Assembly: GCA_021613535.1 (NCBI GenBank)
Contig: CP075494.1
Coordinates: 7,006,001 to 7,070,000, forward strand
Source: Adineta vaga
Taxonomy: Eukaryota > Rotifera
Length of the DNA: 64,000 bases
Direction of reading: 5' to 3'
Shown here: positions 10,262-22,194 of the stretch, piece after piece
Layout: every line of letters starts with the position of its first letter
How positions within the stretch are numbered: the stretch's first letter is position 1
Program-made: the position numbers and the translations under genes
The notes under the pieces: model-generated
The model's input: only the letters and a program-made list of their open reading frames with translations
Told to the model about the DNA's origin: nothing
Databases searched by the model: none

Positions 10262-10912
10262 GCGATCTTGTGCGACTTGAGTAATCGAGTGTCAGAAATA
10301 CAAGCATTAGTTTCTGATACGAACAAACAGTTACATAGTTTAGAAGTTTCTGTATTGACTAATACAAACAGTACAATTCAATTAGCACGCTCATTTAGTA
10401 AAGCTCAAGAAAATATGGAAACCATAGCTAAATATGTGTCACGGCTAGATTCTTTTGTCGAGGCGCAGACGCGCTATAATTTAAAAAACCACGCAGAACG
10501 TGTTTATGAGAGGATGAAGAACTCCATGCGCCGTATCGAGAACAACGATCTTAACTTGGATTTTGTGAGAGTGACAGAACAAAATGAAATTTTAGAAATC
10601 GCTTATGAGCATTTGGGTAACATGGTCTTCACGTCTTATTTTGCAGCTCTCAAAGCTAATGTGAATGACAAGATTCAGGTTTATAAACTTATCCCCTCAC
10701 CATATTTCATCGTTGATAAAGTAGAAGGAAAAGAGATTTTTGGATTGCCAAAAATAATAGGCTTATCTAGTAGTGGATATATTGAATGGCGAGGAATTAG
10801 AGAACAGAAAGCATGTGATTTTGGAGACTTACGATTTGTTGCGATCCGTCCATGTAATGGTCTCACTGTTAAACTTTTCTTCTATCTCAAAATTCTGTTG
10901 TTAATTTTCTAA
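10262..10912 (+). CDS. coiled-coil, membrane-anchored protein; possible env-like glycoprotein fragment
   Basis: An open frame of about 215 residues begins right after an acceptor-like TTTTTCAG and lacks its own convincing ATG, so it looks like a downstream exon or a truncated piece. The first 110 residues form a heptad-rich helix (VSEIQALVSDTNKQLHSLEV onward). Then come a Tyr/Pro segment (VYKLIPSPYFIVD), a Cys-containing globular part and a hydrophobic tail (KLFFYLKILLLIF) that could be a membrane anchor. This order resembles the C-terminal half of class I-type fusion glycoproteins carried by some LTR elements and insect viruses, but also any coiled-coil membrane protein. No polymerase, integrase or LTR was found nearby. 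Confidence 0.3.
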   Translation, partial: AILCDLSNRVSEIQALVSDTNKQLHSLEVSVLTNTNSTIQLARSFSKAQENMETIAKYVSRLDSFVEAQTRYNLKNHAERVYERMKNSMRRIENNDLNLDFVRVTEQNEILEIAYEHLGNMVFTSYFAALKANVNDKIQVYKLIPSPYFIVDKVEGKEIFGLPKIIGLSSSGYIEWRGIREQKACDFGDLRFVAIRPCNGLTVKLFFYLKILLLIF

Positions 10913-11303
10913 TTTGAATAAATGTTCTTATCAAAGAAATATTCTTTAAATACGGATCGATTCATTAATAAATAATGCTCAAACAAAATACTAATTAAAT
11001 TGTAAAAACTCAAGCCCTTCGTTTTATAGTAAATTCTAAAAAAATGATATATCTATATTTTGCTGTACAATCATGATAACAAAAAGTATTCCGAGTCATC
11101 ACATATCTTGTATCTTTGTCAGTGTAAATGTTATAAGTCAAGAAAAGTAATACTAATTGTATTAAAAATATGAATAATAAAAGAAAACCTTCGATATAAT
11201 CATAAATGGCAAAATGATTCTTTGTATATTAAACTAGAGATCAAAAAGAAAGAAAACTTGACAGAAAAAAGGAACGGGTTGATAATTTTGTTTAAGTTTA
11301 GTT
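10913..11303. other. intergenic
   Basis: About 390 AT-rich bases between the coiled-coil fragment and the 3' end of the Rieske gene. Nothing supported was seen. Confidence 0.6.
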
Positions 11304-12307
11304 CTAACCAATGACAACGGTACTTTCATCTTTAAATATATATTGAGGAACTTCTAGATTCAATGGTGCAGGTCCTTTACGTACACGCCCAGATGCATCA
11401 TAATGTGAACCATGACATGGACAATAATATCCACCAAAATCTCCGGCATTTGCAATTGGAATGCAACCTAAGAAAGAAAAGAAGGTCAGTAAATGAATTC
11501 AACTAGTTCTATAATCAAATCGTACCAAGATGGGTGCAAATACCAACCACAATTAACCATTCGGGTTTTTTTACACGTTCAGAATCATTTTGTGGATCAC
11601 GTAGTTGGCTAACATTAACACCTTCTTCTCGTGCAATTTCTTCTGGTGTACGATGACGAACAAAGATTGGTTTGTTACGCCACTCAAAAACAGCATTTTT
11701 TCCTTCAGGTACAGCATCAAGACTAATTTCTACTTTTGCAAGTGACATAACATCTTTTGCTGGACCAACATAAGTAACAATATCTCGAATAATATATTTA
11801 GTCATATATGCTGATGTTATAGCCATACCTATCAATAAATAAGTAAAGCAATGATTTTTTGCATGAATACTTTTGACAAAATGTCAATTTACCAAGTGGA
11901 GTTAAATATGAATATGGTGATGTATTATCACCAGCTTCTCGATATGATTTTGATGGATCTAAACGTGCTTTTCGTCGATAATAATCAAAATTTGGTACTT
12001 GAATATCGGTATGAGCATGACGAACACTAAGAGAAGCTAAATTAGAAGAATATAGAAGAATATTAGTGTTTTGTTAACGTAACAAATACATACTAGTAAG
12101 ACCGGTAGTAATCGCAGCATTTCCACGTAATAAATGTTTATTCATTGAAAAAAATGTTTTTGGTGTTGTTGTTTTTGGTACAGCAATATGCGTATGTTCA
12201 TCATCATGATGATCATCTTCAATTTTCATCGGTATTGGTCTTGCTACTTGTCGAACTAGATTTGTAGTCACTTGAGTGACTCGTCTGTTACACATTTGCA
12301 TGGCCAT
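11304..12307 (-). CDS. UQCRFS1: cytochrome bc1 complex Rieske iron-sulfur subunit
   Basis: Four exons on the minus strand, 12307-12094, 12036-11893, 11828-11526 and 11467-11304, give 274 residues, the usual animal length. The protein is the electron-transferring subunit of mitochondrial complex III, passing electrons from ubiquinol to cytochrome c1. The N-terminus is a basic presequence; a membrane anchor follows ([20 protein letters not shown]), then the soluble domain. The 2Fe-2S ligands are intact in CTHLGC and CPCHGSHY, and the [11 protein letters not shown] end is canonical. The ATG lies two bases behind an acceptor-like CGTTTCAG. Only 47 bases separate it from the divergent small membrane-protein ATG at 12355, so the two probably share a promoter region. 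Confidence 0.96.
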
Positions 12308-12354
12308 ATCTGAAACGAAAAGAAAAGTTGTTCGCGCTTAATATATTAACAAAT

Positions 12355-12717
12355 ATGTCATTGTTCTATCTGATTGTATATATTGGTATTGGTGTAATTA
12401 TTCTCGGTTTGGATTTATTCTCTCGATGGATAAATCAAACATATCAAATACAGATTCGTACATGTCCGAATGGATTTTGTATTGAATTTAAACGAATAAC
12501 GAATATTCAAGTATTAACTTGGTTTGAAAATAGAATCAATCGTTTTATTGAAACATTCCATTCACTCAATAATCAATGTACAATAACACAATTGAATTGG
12601 AATTTTAATTTCATTTTTCTACCTCTTCGATATCTATGGTTAACTATCAGTATTTTATATTCTTGTTTTATTCTGAAACGTACGATGGTATTAAAAACCA
12701 AAGAATTAATCTAGAAA
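12355..12717 (+). CDS. small membrane protein, unknown
   Basis: An intronless frame of about 119 residues from ATG at 12355. It has an N-terminal membrane helix (LFYLIVYIGIGVIILGLDL), a hydrophilic middle with two Cys (RTCPNGFCIEF), and a second hydrophobic segment (FIFLPLRYLWLTISILYSCF) before a basic tail. No family was recognised. It is transcribed away from the Rieske gene with a 47-base gap. Shared promoter use could suggest co-expression, but nothing shows a mitochondrial role. Confidence 0.55.
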
Positions 12718-13368
12718 TAAACAAACATTGATTAGAAAAAATTTGCTTATTTTTTCGTTTAAATCTAGATTTTAGCTAAAGTTTGCAACAGAGCAAAAAC
12801 ATTCGCAACTTGATCTATTCATCATGAATATCAAGTAACGTAAATAAACTGACTCAGAAGGAAATTATCGACACTAATCTTACTTTTACATTTTATAACT
12901 ACATAAATTAACTCTACACATCTTTTCTGGGAAATGAGATTAGTAGTAGTAGTACATTTTCTCTCATGTTTCAGTCTTACTTTTTCGATGATATTTCCTA
13001 TTTGAGTACACTAACTATGTAAAATAGAATAGAATGATGACAGATGTTTTATAAAGAAGAATTTAGAAATGTCTCCATTTTTCGAATGACAAAGAAAAAC
13101 TGAAAAGTATTTCGCACAAACACAAAAAATTCTGTCTGTACTTTAAACGATTCAACGCAAAGATTGGGTTAGACTACCATTGATGTTGTAGCAAAGTCTT
13201 TAGATATTTACAGTAAACTACAAAAGCAAGTAATGCCATCTATCGACATTGCTTGAAATGAGTGCAATGTTACTTCGTTTACAAAAAGACAATATCAAAT
13301 ATGTAAATTCTATGGTTATACAAAAAAGCAAAATTCTTAACGTAAATATCATAGTTTTATTTGCATAG
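12718..13368. other. intergenic between convergent genes
   Basis: 650 bases of AT-rich sequence with no supported coding frame. A short AGT repeat lies near 12943. The region contains the 3' ends of the small membrane protein gene and of the riboflavin transporter gene, which point at each other. Confidence 0.6.
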
Positions 13369-14948
13369 CTATGAAGATATACAATATGTCTGGCATGGTT
13401 TACGTTCAATGAAAAGATCAAAAACATTTATTAACATATACGTAGGTATAGCTCCCAATAATAATCCTAATTGAGCAGTTCCACCAAAATAAAACATTCC
13501 TTTATCATCATCCCATTCATTTTTAATACGGTTACCAATGATAATTCGTAAAAATGTACTGATTAATGACGTTAACAGCCAGATGACAATGATCATTGCA
13601 GCACCTTGAGTTGAATCCGCTAGCCATGGACATGGACTTTGCTTCGCAATGATAAAAATCATTGCCGAAAGAACGCAAACAAATATTGATTGAATTACAA
13701 TCATAGTATTCGATAGAGACTTCCAAAAGAGACTCACTACTAATGCAAGTGGTTGAATGCCTGGAATAAGAATACTCCAATAGTAGAATGCTTTTTGACC
13801 AAAAGGAAGCAAAGCATAAGTATTCAATGATGGTAAACATCCGAATGAAATAGTTGTATTCACTATATTGATGATCAGTAACAGACTAAAAGTACGTCGT
13901 GACATTGTTTGAGTATTTTTTGAGAATGATAACGATTTTGCATCAGTAACCATAGGCATATTCTCTTCATTGATAATATTTGTATTTGATTTGACTATAT
14001 CACAAGTATTCTATCATAAGAAAACATATAGATGAAAGGTACAATTCTCAAGTATATTAATATTTATGATTTACTTACTGGTTGTGTCGCATTTGCTAAT
14101 ATGATTATATTTGTCCATCGAAGAAGAATAAATGCAATGAGCGACGCAGTAATAATACCCGCAATACAAAACATGAAAGTTCTAACACTAAAACGTGGTT
14201 GTGTATAACTTGCTTGAACAGTAGTAGTATTATTTATTTGTGTACATATTGTTTCACCGCCTACACCTTGCGCAATTATCAATAGCGTAGGAATCACAGA
14301 TGTTAATGCTTCACCTAAGAAAACAGCTTTTAAATAATGAGTTCGAAAGCGCTTCATATAATCGAAAAATACTAAAGATGATGTACAATCCAGCATTGAT
14401 AGAACACAAAAACAGCTCAGTAACCATACACTTCGTTGGCGACCAAATATAAATGCCGTTTGTTGCCAAAAGATTGCTAACAAAATACAAGCAATGATTC
14501 CAATAATAATAATCATATAAATATAAGGAATCTCGGAGAATCGTTTCCGTTGTCGCCAACGTAAGATTACTACAATAATGGGAACTATATTTGCTGCACA
14601 AATACATATCGATGCAATTGATGGTAGAGTCCATCTTTCTGGAGTAAATGGAACAATAACTGGTATTTCAACAAATAACCCTTGTATATCGATCCATGCA
14701 CTTAAATTCATGATTGTAATCAAGATAAAACATACAGTTGAAGCCCATTGTTCCGACGTCCGTCTATTTGCAATCGATTAAAAACTATTATAATGATATT
14801 GAAAAAATCTACTACTATACATTTGATTTTACTCAACTGATTTTTAGTATCTGATCTATAGAAATACATACTCTTTGACTGGTGGAATAGTTTGTCGATA
14901 AACTGGTTCTTCTGTATCATTTTGATTGAAATGTGCATTCAAAATCAT
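13369..14948 (-). CDS. riboflavin transporter, SLC52 family
   Basis: Three exons, 14948-14872, 14763-14079 and 14010-13369, close to 467 residues. The family moves riboflavin across the plasma membrane. The first helix region reads LSAWIDIQGLFVEIPVIV, matching the SLC52 signature around the first membrane segment. Many hydrophobic segments follow, split by a central hydrophilic loop at the exon 2/3 junction. The C-terminal half ends GTAQLGLLLGAIPTYMLINV, also typical. The small first exon was chosen because its donor and the 14764 acceptor keep frame and give Met-initiated cytosolic sequence before helix 1; the alternative frame in this exon is disrupted. Length agrees with the animal family (about 450-470). 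Confidence 0.88.
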
Positions 14949-15712
14949 TGAAACTCACTTTCCTAATTCACCTTGAGCGACTATTACAAAGCTAGTGTCT
15001 AATACTCTTTGCTTTATTCTAGTCATCAAAGAGATATCAAGAACATGTGGTTTGAAATTGATAAGAGCAAATAGAAGAAACGATAAGAACAACTAAGACA
15101 GTTGATGGCATGAGCTGTATACTCGACATAAATCATAATACTTTTCTAATTACACACGACTGAAGTCATACCTGAGAATACGAAATAGATATTTTTCGTA
15201 CATGATTTAGTTTGGATTCAGTATTTGAACGTGTTTATAATCAAACAAAACTGTATATTCCAGATATATAGATAAATTGATGTAGTGACTTATAATGCGT
15301 TGAACCATGACCATACTTCATACATATTCATATTGCAGTAGAATTGTGCAATAAATGACGATCGCAAAGATAATGCATGATTTTAAGCAAGACTAATATC
15401 GAATTATTTTTGTATATCATATAGTGAAAATGGTACTAGTTTATGGAAGAGATATCTTGTAGTGCTCTACTTGCCGAACACAATGTTTTTCATGATCTAT
15501 GTATCATAATGTAGAAATATTAGTCACATACATTTCTCTATGATACATGTTCTATGGATCGATAATGACAGTGTTTATTTGCACATGTGAGTCAGTATTC
15601 TAATAGAGAAGATAACAAGTTTCAGAATAAATACTATAAACTTGTTATAAACATATTACCTATTTACATACATTCAATTAATCATTTGTGAACAGAATAT
15701 CAAAAACTAAAA
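14949..15712. other. intergenic, divergent promoter region
   Basis: 760 bases between the divergent riboflavin transporter and the first dynein-light-chain-like gene. The stretch is AT-rich; nothing coding or repetitive was recognised. Confidence 0.6.
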
Positions 15713-16225
15713 ATGGCTCATGGTTTAGCTGAACTTATTATCAACGTTGGTCTCTGGACTGTTCAAGGAGTCTGTCTAGCTGCCGAAATAACCGATAAAA
15801 TCAAATCTGATGAGAAAAAAAACGATCTTAGTCGACATAAAAGATCATTACCTTCACTAATCTCGACTAGTGAATCTCCGCGAGCAGTACTCATTGAATC
15901 AAGTTCCGCAAGTTTTGGACATGATTGTGAACGTGCTATTAACATCGGATTTAAAACGAGTCAAACATTTCCATCTATGATGGGAACTTGTGCTGATATT
16001 GATGAATATTTACGTAAAGAATTAAATAAACTCTATCCTCAAGAATATTTTTATATAATAATTGGTGAAAATAATGCTTTTGGGTTTTCGGTGGATGCTG
16101 GTCAACATTTTGTGGAAGCTTTATATGGTAAATATCGAGTACTGATCTTTTCAACAAAGAAAAATCCGCAAACAAAATTCGATACACATGATGCTAATAG
16201 TCAAATGACCTTCAAATGGAAATAA
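15713..16225 (+). CDS. dynein light chain (LC8)-like protein, copy 1
   Basis: An intronless frame of 170 residues. The last 95 residues follow the LC8/DYNLL fold pattern: a helix with SQTFPSMMGTCADIDEYLRK, then KELNKLYPQEYFYIIIGEN, GFSV, a His-Phe pair and the final strands YRVLIFSTKK. The canonical light chain is about 89 residues; here a 70-residue N-terminal extension (hydrophobic helix, then KR-rich linker) precedes it. LC8 proteins dimerise and bind short linear motifs on dynein intermediate chain and many partners. The sequence is diverged, so partner choice is unknown. A paralogue lies 360 bases downstream. AATAAA is at 16302. Confidence 0.72.
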   Translation: MAHGLAELIINVGLWTVQGVCLAAEITDKIKSDEKKNDLSRHKRSLPSLISTSESPRAVLIESSSASFGHDCERAINIGFKTSQTFPSMMGTCADIDEYLRKELNKLYPQEYFYIIIGENNAFGFSVDAGQHFVEALYGKYRVLIFSTKKNPQTKFDTHDANSQMTFKWK

Positions 16226-16587
16226 ATACATGTTACGTTTTATATGTTAAAAATATTTTTCACATAATACATTTTATGAGATTATATGTACTATTTTGGA
16301 GAATAAATTTTCTTGCAAATACAGATATTATTTCAAAGTTCGTTGATTTTTACTATTGATAAACTCCGACACGACGACCGTTGCATGTTTAAGCTGCTCA
16401 ATTTTATTGACAGGATATTCATGTGATACGAGATAGACGAAATTGTTATCAGAAGAAAAGTGTGTCATTTAAACAATAAACAGATAACAAGAGTTAAATT
16501 CTGTGTAAAAGAAACACCAATAATATCAGAGTAAAGCAATCCTATTAACTGTGAGTGTCTTATTTTTCAAGAGAAGTTATCTCGCTG
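16226..16587. other. intergenic between tandem paralogues
   Basis: 360 bases with the polyadenylation signal of copy 1 (16302) and the presumed promoter of copy 2. Nothing else was seen. Confidence 0.6.
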
Positions 16588-17093
16588 ATGGATAGAATTA
16601 TTGGTGAACTTTTCGGTCGAGCTTTAGTCGAAGTTATTGGTCTCGGCATAAATGCTGCAGTTCAGTCATACACATCCAATACTATTACTTCATCGGTACA
16701 ATCAAAAACGAAGCAATTAGATGCACCATCTTCGATATGCATTGCACATCGACGTGCCATTGTCACTGCTTCGAGTACAATTTCATTTGGTAATGATTGT
16801 GAACGTCTTGTCAATATAGCATATCAAACTAGTCAAACATTTCCAACAATGATGAGTAGTTATGCTGATGTGAGTGATTATCTACGTAAAGAACTTGCTA
16901 AACAATATCCAGAAGAATATTTCCATATTATTATTGGTGAAAATGAAATGTTTGGATATTCTGTGAAGATCAATATTTTGCTGAAATTCAACAGGATCAA
17001 TATCGATTATTAATTTTTTCAATTAAACGAAATCCATCGATTAAATCAGATGTACATGATGCAAATAGTCAGATGTCATTTGTATGGAATTAA
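16588..17093 (+). pseudogene. dynein light chain (LC8)-like, copy 2, frameshifted
   Basis: The paralogue of the preceding gene, in the same orientation. The N-terminal extension is diverged, but the domain is clear (SQTFPTMMSSYADVSDYLRK, YPEEYFHIIIGEN, GYSV). Right after GYSV (about 16963) the frame runs into a stop at 17012, while the expected continuation (YRLLIFSIKRNP, HDANSQMSFVWN) is intact one frame over and ends at a TAA at 17091-17093. A single missing base near 16963-16966 explains it. The downstream half is so well preserved that the lesion must be recent, allelic or an assembly error; otherwise a C-terminally altered protein is made. Confidence 0.7.
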
Positions 17094-17520
17094 ACCTTAA
17101 CATCCGAATATTCAAAAAAACAAAGAAAAAAAATGTTGTATACTTAATTAAATGTTTCTTCTATAACTTGTAACCTTTTCAAAAGTTTCATTTAACATGT
17201 AAATATATGCGTGTATGCCATAAAGGAAAACAAGGAAATAATAACAGAAATAATAACAACAAACAAAAAAAAACAAGAGGAAAAAAAATAAACAAATGAA
17301 ATCAAGAATGATATTGACTCGAAAGTCAAAATACAAAGTATATGGAATTTTCTCTTTTTTTTTTGAACAAAACATAAACACACATAAAGTAACTCTGCTG
17401 CTACCTGAGGCGACTAGATCAAAGAAACGAAAGAACAAAAGTAAGCAAAAACAAACAAAAATAACACACAAACAACTGTTACATGCGCCCTTCTTTACAC
17501 TCCTCACTCGCTATTATCTT
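17094..17520. other. intergenic between convergent genes
   Basis: Some 430 bases of A-rich sequence on the plus strand (many AAAACAAA blocks) between the second light-chain copy and the 3' end of exportin-5. Open frames here follow from base composition and are not supported. Confidence 0.6.
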
Positions 17521-20500
17521 TTAAAGTGTTGTAATGATAGTCGATTGATTGAAAGGAATTGTTCCATTAAATCCTTCTTGTTTATTACTTGACATAGGTG
17601 ATAGAAGAATTGGATTGAGCAAATTTTTAATTGTATCACGTCGTTCACGTTCAGTAATTTGTTGAGATTTTCTTTGGTTTTCATTATTATTTGACGACAA
17701 ACGTGTCTTATATGTATTCAATAATTCGACATTCAATTGAGGAACCGTTTGATGTAAAACAAGATCAAGTTGAGTTTGATATTGATTATGCCATAATTCA
17801 TAAATATGACCAATTAATGAAATCATATTTGTATTTACACCTTCATTCTCATTATGTCGTTCAAGTCCTTTTAATAAATATTGAAAAAGAAGTTTAATAT
17901 CAAGTAATGAAAATGAATTCACAAGTTTATCAATAATATCCATATAAAGTTTAGTTAATGGAAGAATAATTGGCAAAAAACGATTAACACAATACGCATC
18001 AGGAAATGTTAAACATTCAAATAAAGTTTTAATAACATAAGAAAATAGACGTAAAGCAACGGATGAATCTAAATGAAAAGAAATTCTAATGTTTTGAATG
18101 AAAAAAAATTTCAATTCACTTACTTTGTCGTGCTAATTTTATCATATAATTAAATAAATCACTATATTCCATTTTTTCCTGTGAACCATTTAATAATTTA
18201 TTACAAATATTATTATTCGTTGTTTGTTCATCCCATTCATCAATTGGATCAGTTTCACCATTGATACCATTGGTTTCTTCACACATACTTTCACCATGAT
18301 GATGTCCGTTCATTGCTTTCGTCTTCTTCTGTTTAATTCCACATGATAATGAATTTGCTTGTGCAAGTAATGTTGGTTTATAAATAAAATATCGTATAAT
18401 ATCAACAAAATCACGTGTTAATAATACACAAACACATTCTTCAATAACTTCATCTATACATTCACCTTGTTGAAAATTCACAAATGTTGCTGTTAATAAA
18501 TTATTCCACATAGTTGTTAAACGTTGTTGCATATAGGAAAAGAAAATATCCAAAAATGAAAGAAATAATTCATTGATTATTTCTTTATCTAATTTTTCCA
18601 TTGAACAAAAATGTTCAACAAATGAACGACAAAAATGTCGTAAAACAATTCGAAGACGAAATGATGGAAGAGTATTTAAATTTTCGAAGAGAATCTTTTG
18701 TAAGAATGATGTAAGAAAATAATTTTCACCATTCATTTTCAAATAATATAATTCTGGATCATGAGCAAAGAACATGCCATTGATTTGATAACATATATCA
18801 AATAATCGATGAAGATAATCACGAAGACGTTGATCATCTTGAATTGTACTCGTTACATTTAATTGAAAACGAATAAAACTCACAGGTAGACTTGATGGTA
18901 TCGTTCTAAAGATAAAATCAAATTTTCTTAGATCCAAAAATGAAGCATCTTGTTTTTTTTTCAACTTACGTTGATGTTATTGTTGCTTTAGCCATATTAT
19001 TACTTTCATACGTTCCAAGATAGAGTTGTTTTTCTGTTTCACTATAGGTTAAATGATTTTTTAATGTTTCATAGAAAGGATTCATTTGTTGATCATATAA
19101 TTGATTGCAAAATTGTGTTACTTTGATTATATAATCAAATAGAATAGGTCGAAGACAGATAGCAATTTTTGAACGTAAAATAGCATTCAATTGTTGTTGT
19201 TGTTGTTTAGAATAACGTATTAATAAACATAAGCAATGTAAAGCAAGCATTAAATTTCGTCGTCGATGTCGTATTATATTCATGTCAATAGTTTCATTTG
19301 TACATAAATCAAGATATTGAATAAATGGTGTTAAAGAATCAACTGTTAATGATGTCACTAATGTTTCATAAATTGGTTTAACAAGTTCATAGAATGCTTC
19401 AAGTTGTGTTGAATCATTATCATGTATTAATTTATAATAGAGTAACGTTTGAGCTGCATCGAGTAATTTCAATGCTGGACAGGAAGATTCATCGATAGTT
19501 ATTGATAATGATGTTTTTGTAATTTGAAATTCATCTTTATAAAGTTGACAAAGAAATGGAAATAATTCCGAATAATAATCTATCATTTTAATCGTGAAAT
19601 TTTTACAGAGATATAGAAAAGCATTCGATGCTTGTGTTTGCATAATTTCACATTCATTTACATTTGTACCAGCTAGACAAGAGAAAAATAAATTACAAGA
19701 GAGAAAGTAAAATGATAATTTAGTCTTACCAATTGATTGTTGTTGATAAAGTTGAAATGTTGTTAAAAGACGTTGAATAATTTGTATTGATAATGATGGA
19801 TCATGTTGAGTTATAAAAAACATTACAGATAGTAAATTTAGAACATGTCCATGTATGTGTTCACTTAAATTTGGTGTAAATTGTAAGAGAAATCTTAATG
19901 TACGAAGAAATTGTTCTTTCATCGTTGTTGTCATCAGAAGTTCTTCCATTTTTAGTTGAGATTTAATTGTTAATGTTGAAGAAGAAAATAATTCTTTTCG
20001 AACAATAAATAAAACATGATCAATTAATAAATAAAATGCTTCCCATTCAATAATTAAATAAATAGAAGATAAGGAAGTTGACATTTGATTATCAGTTTTA
20101 TTCGGTGTACGTTGAACAAGAGATTCGAGACAAGCAAGTAAACTTTGAAGAATTGATTTTAAACATGACATATTTGTTTCAATCACAATCGAACGTTCTA
20201 AATAAAACGTAGAAATTAAATTTAATTAACACAAAGAATTCAATCTTACCTGCAGTTGTTTCGGGAAAGAACATTCCAATAAATGATTTAATTAATTTTT
20301 GTAATTCTGTACGATATTGAGAGAAAAATTTCCAAAAAAATTGTTCTTCACTATCGTATTCATATAATGCATAGATATAACATTGTTGATTTTGTGTAAA
20401 TTGTTTCTTTAAAACTTCATTATCAGTTTCTGTAAGTACGGTTGATGAAGAAAAATGCACACGATGTAATGATTGTTTTAAATTTTCGACTAATTTCAAA

Positions 20501-21974
20501 CAGAATTGTTCGTTTGATAATAATGTTGGTTGACGAATAATAAATGCATTTAATGCTTGATAAGAATTTAATGATAATAGATGAAATGGATGTTGATTTA
20601 ATAGGAGAAGAAATTGTAAGAATGAACGTGTTCGTTCATTGGCAAATGTTAAAAATTGATCATCATCAATGGATTGTGTTGCTAATTGATGAAATAATTG
20701 TAATAAATAATTAGCAAGTTTAACAAGAAGTTGACCAAGCATTTTCAAGCAATTTAAATGATCATTAGTTACGATCGTACGTAATTGTTCAATTGAATCC
20801 TACACAATAAAAAGTAGTTTAGTTAAAACAGAAGAGTATCTTACTGTTGGACTTAATAGAAGTCGATAGAACATTTCTAAAGTTGAATCACCCAACAAAT
20901 AATTAAGAAAAAGTTTTTCTTGTTGACAATTTAATGCTGCTGATGGTAATAATGCAATACGTTTGTTACGTTGCTGTTGTTGTTGTTGTAATTGTCGTTT
21001 TGCTAAACGTTTATTAACAAGACTTAGTAAACATTCAAATGAAGCATGTCGTAATTTAACTGAATTGAGTTGAAAAAATTTTAAAAATAATTCACAAAGA
21101 AAGTTTTCATACTGTTCAAAATGATTATATTCTACCCAGAGAAGAAAACTATTCACAGCTAATAAACATGTTTGAGTTAAACGTTCACGTTGTTCTGTTT
21201 GAACAAATAAATCATTTGATATACGAATTAAACATGGTAAAATATCATTTAAACGTTTTTGTAATTGATTTAAGATTTGTCGACGACGATGAATTTGTAT
21301 CGATTGTGCATAGATTGTTAATTCTTCATTTAAAAATCGATAAACAAGTAAAATTAATTCTAATTGAGTAGAATTATTCTCTTCAATTTGACCGAAACTT
21401 TGTGTCATAAGAACAATTTCTTCCAATGTTGTATTCACTTTATCAAAACAATCACGTTTTATCATTTCAACTAAACATCTTGCCAAAGAATTTCGAATAT
21501 AAATTGGATCCATAAATGTTTGATTTAAACATGAACTTTTGATTAAAATAAATAATTGTTCTTTTACAAGATTTTTTTCATCAGGTTTTAATAAATTCCA
21601 TTTATGTTTTACTATGGATTCAATTAAATGTATACCATAATGATGTAATAATGAATCATTATTTGTTTGTTGTTTTAATAATTCAAAACCAATTGTTAGA
21701 CATATTAATGGATGATTTTCTTTAAGATCTTCAAGAAATTTCAATGCATATTGTTTATCATGATTACTTGTTGTTGGATTAAATGAGCAAAGAACAGCTG
21801 CTATAACACGTTGAAAAAGTTCATTTGTAAACATGATTGTTTCTTGAGCGATCTTTTTTGGAGTCTAAAAAGGAAATAGAAAGAATATGTTAATGAATTA
21901 TAATGGTTTATTTCTACTTGTTCTCCAAAGAGATCATTTGAATAGTTTGTTTTAGATAATTGATCGATCATCAT
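17521..21974 (-). CDS. XPO5: exportin-5
   Basis: Seven exons: 21974-21918, 21864-20845, 20799-20250, 20197-19730, 19672-18970, 18905-18124 and 18068-17521, closing to 1375 residues (vertebrate XPO5 is about 1200). It is a karyopherin-beta HEAT-repeat protein that exports pre-miRNA and other double-stranded RNA from the nucleus with RanGTP. Support is the importin-like N-terminus (ALKFLEDLKENHPLICLTIG, SIVKHKWNLL), RNSLARCLVEMIKRD, PSFRLRIVLRHFCRSFVEHF, LLTRDFVDIIRYF and the C-terminal RERRDTIKNLLNPIL, in the order found in XPO5. Gln-rich inserts account for some extra length. The 57-base intron at 19729-19673 has good borders but is a multiple of three without a stop, so a retained form is possible. 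Confidence 0.92.
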
Positions 21975-22194
21975 TGTAATCAAGTGATATTAACGTGTGT
22001 ATCAAGACGGTTTAAGTGTATTTTAAACCAAGTAAAAACTAAGTCAATCATACGTCGTTTTATTCATTCATTTTATGTTGTATTTTGAGCCATATTCTGA
22101 AATGGAAATGAGGAGATAGTCGTGTTTTATATGAAAGGAAGTGTGTGTATATGATGACGTAGAATTAAGCAAGATGTGTATTTAGTGTACAAAT

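Noticed and set aside
9741-10912. Complete LTR retrotransposon or provirus
   Set aside because: No gag-pol, protease, reverse transcriptase, integrase, primer site or paired terminal repeats could be found, so only fragments are reported.
14720-14938. Alternative 72-codon minus-strand frame at the start of the riboflavin transporter
   Set aside because: The other frame (ATG at 14948, donor at 14871) joins in frame to the transporter; this one does not.
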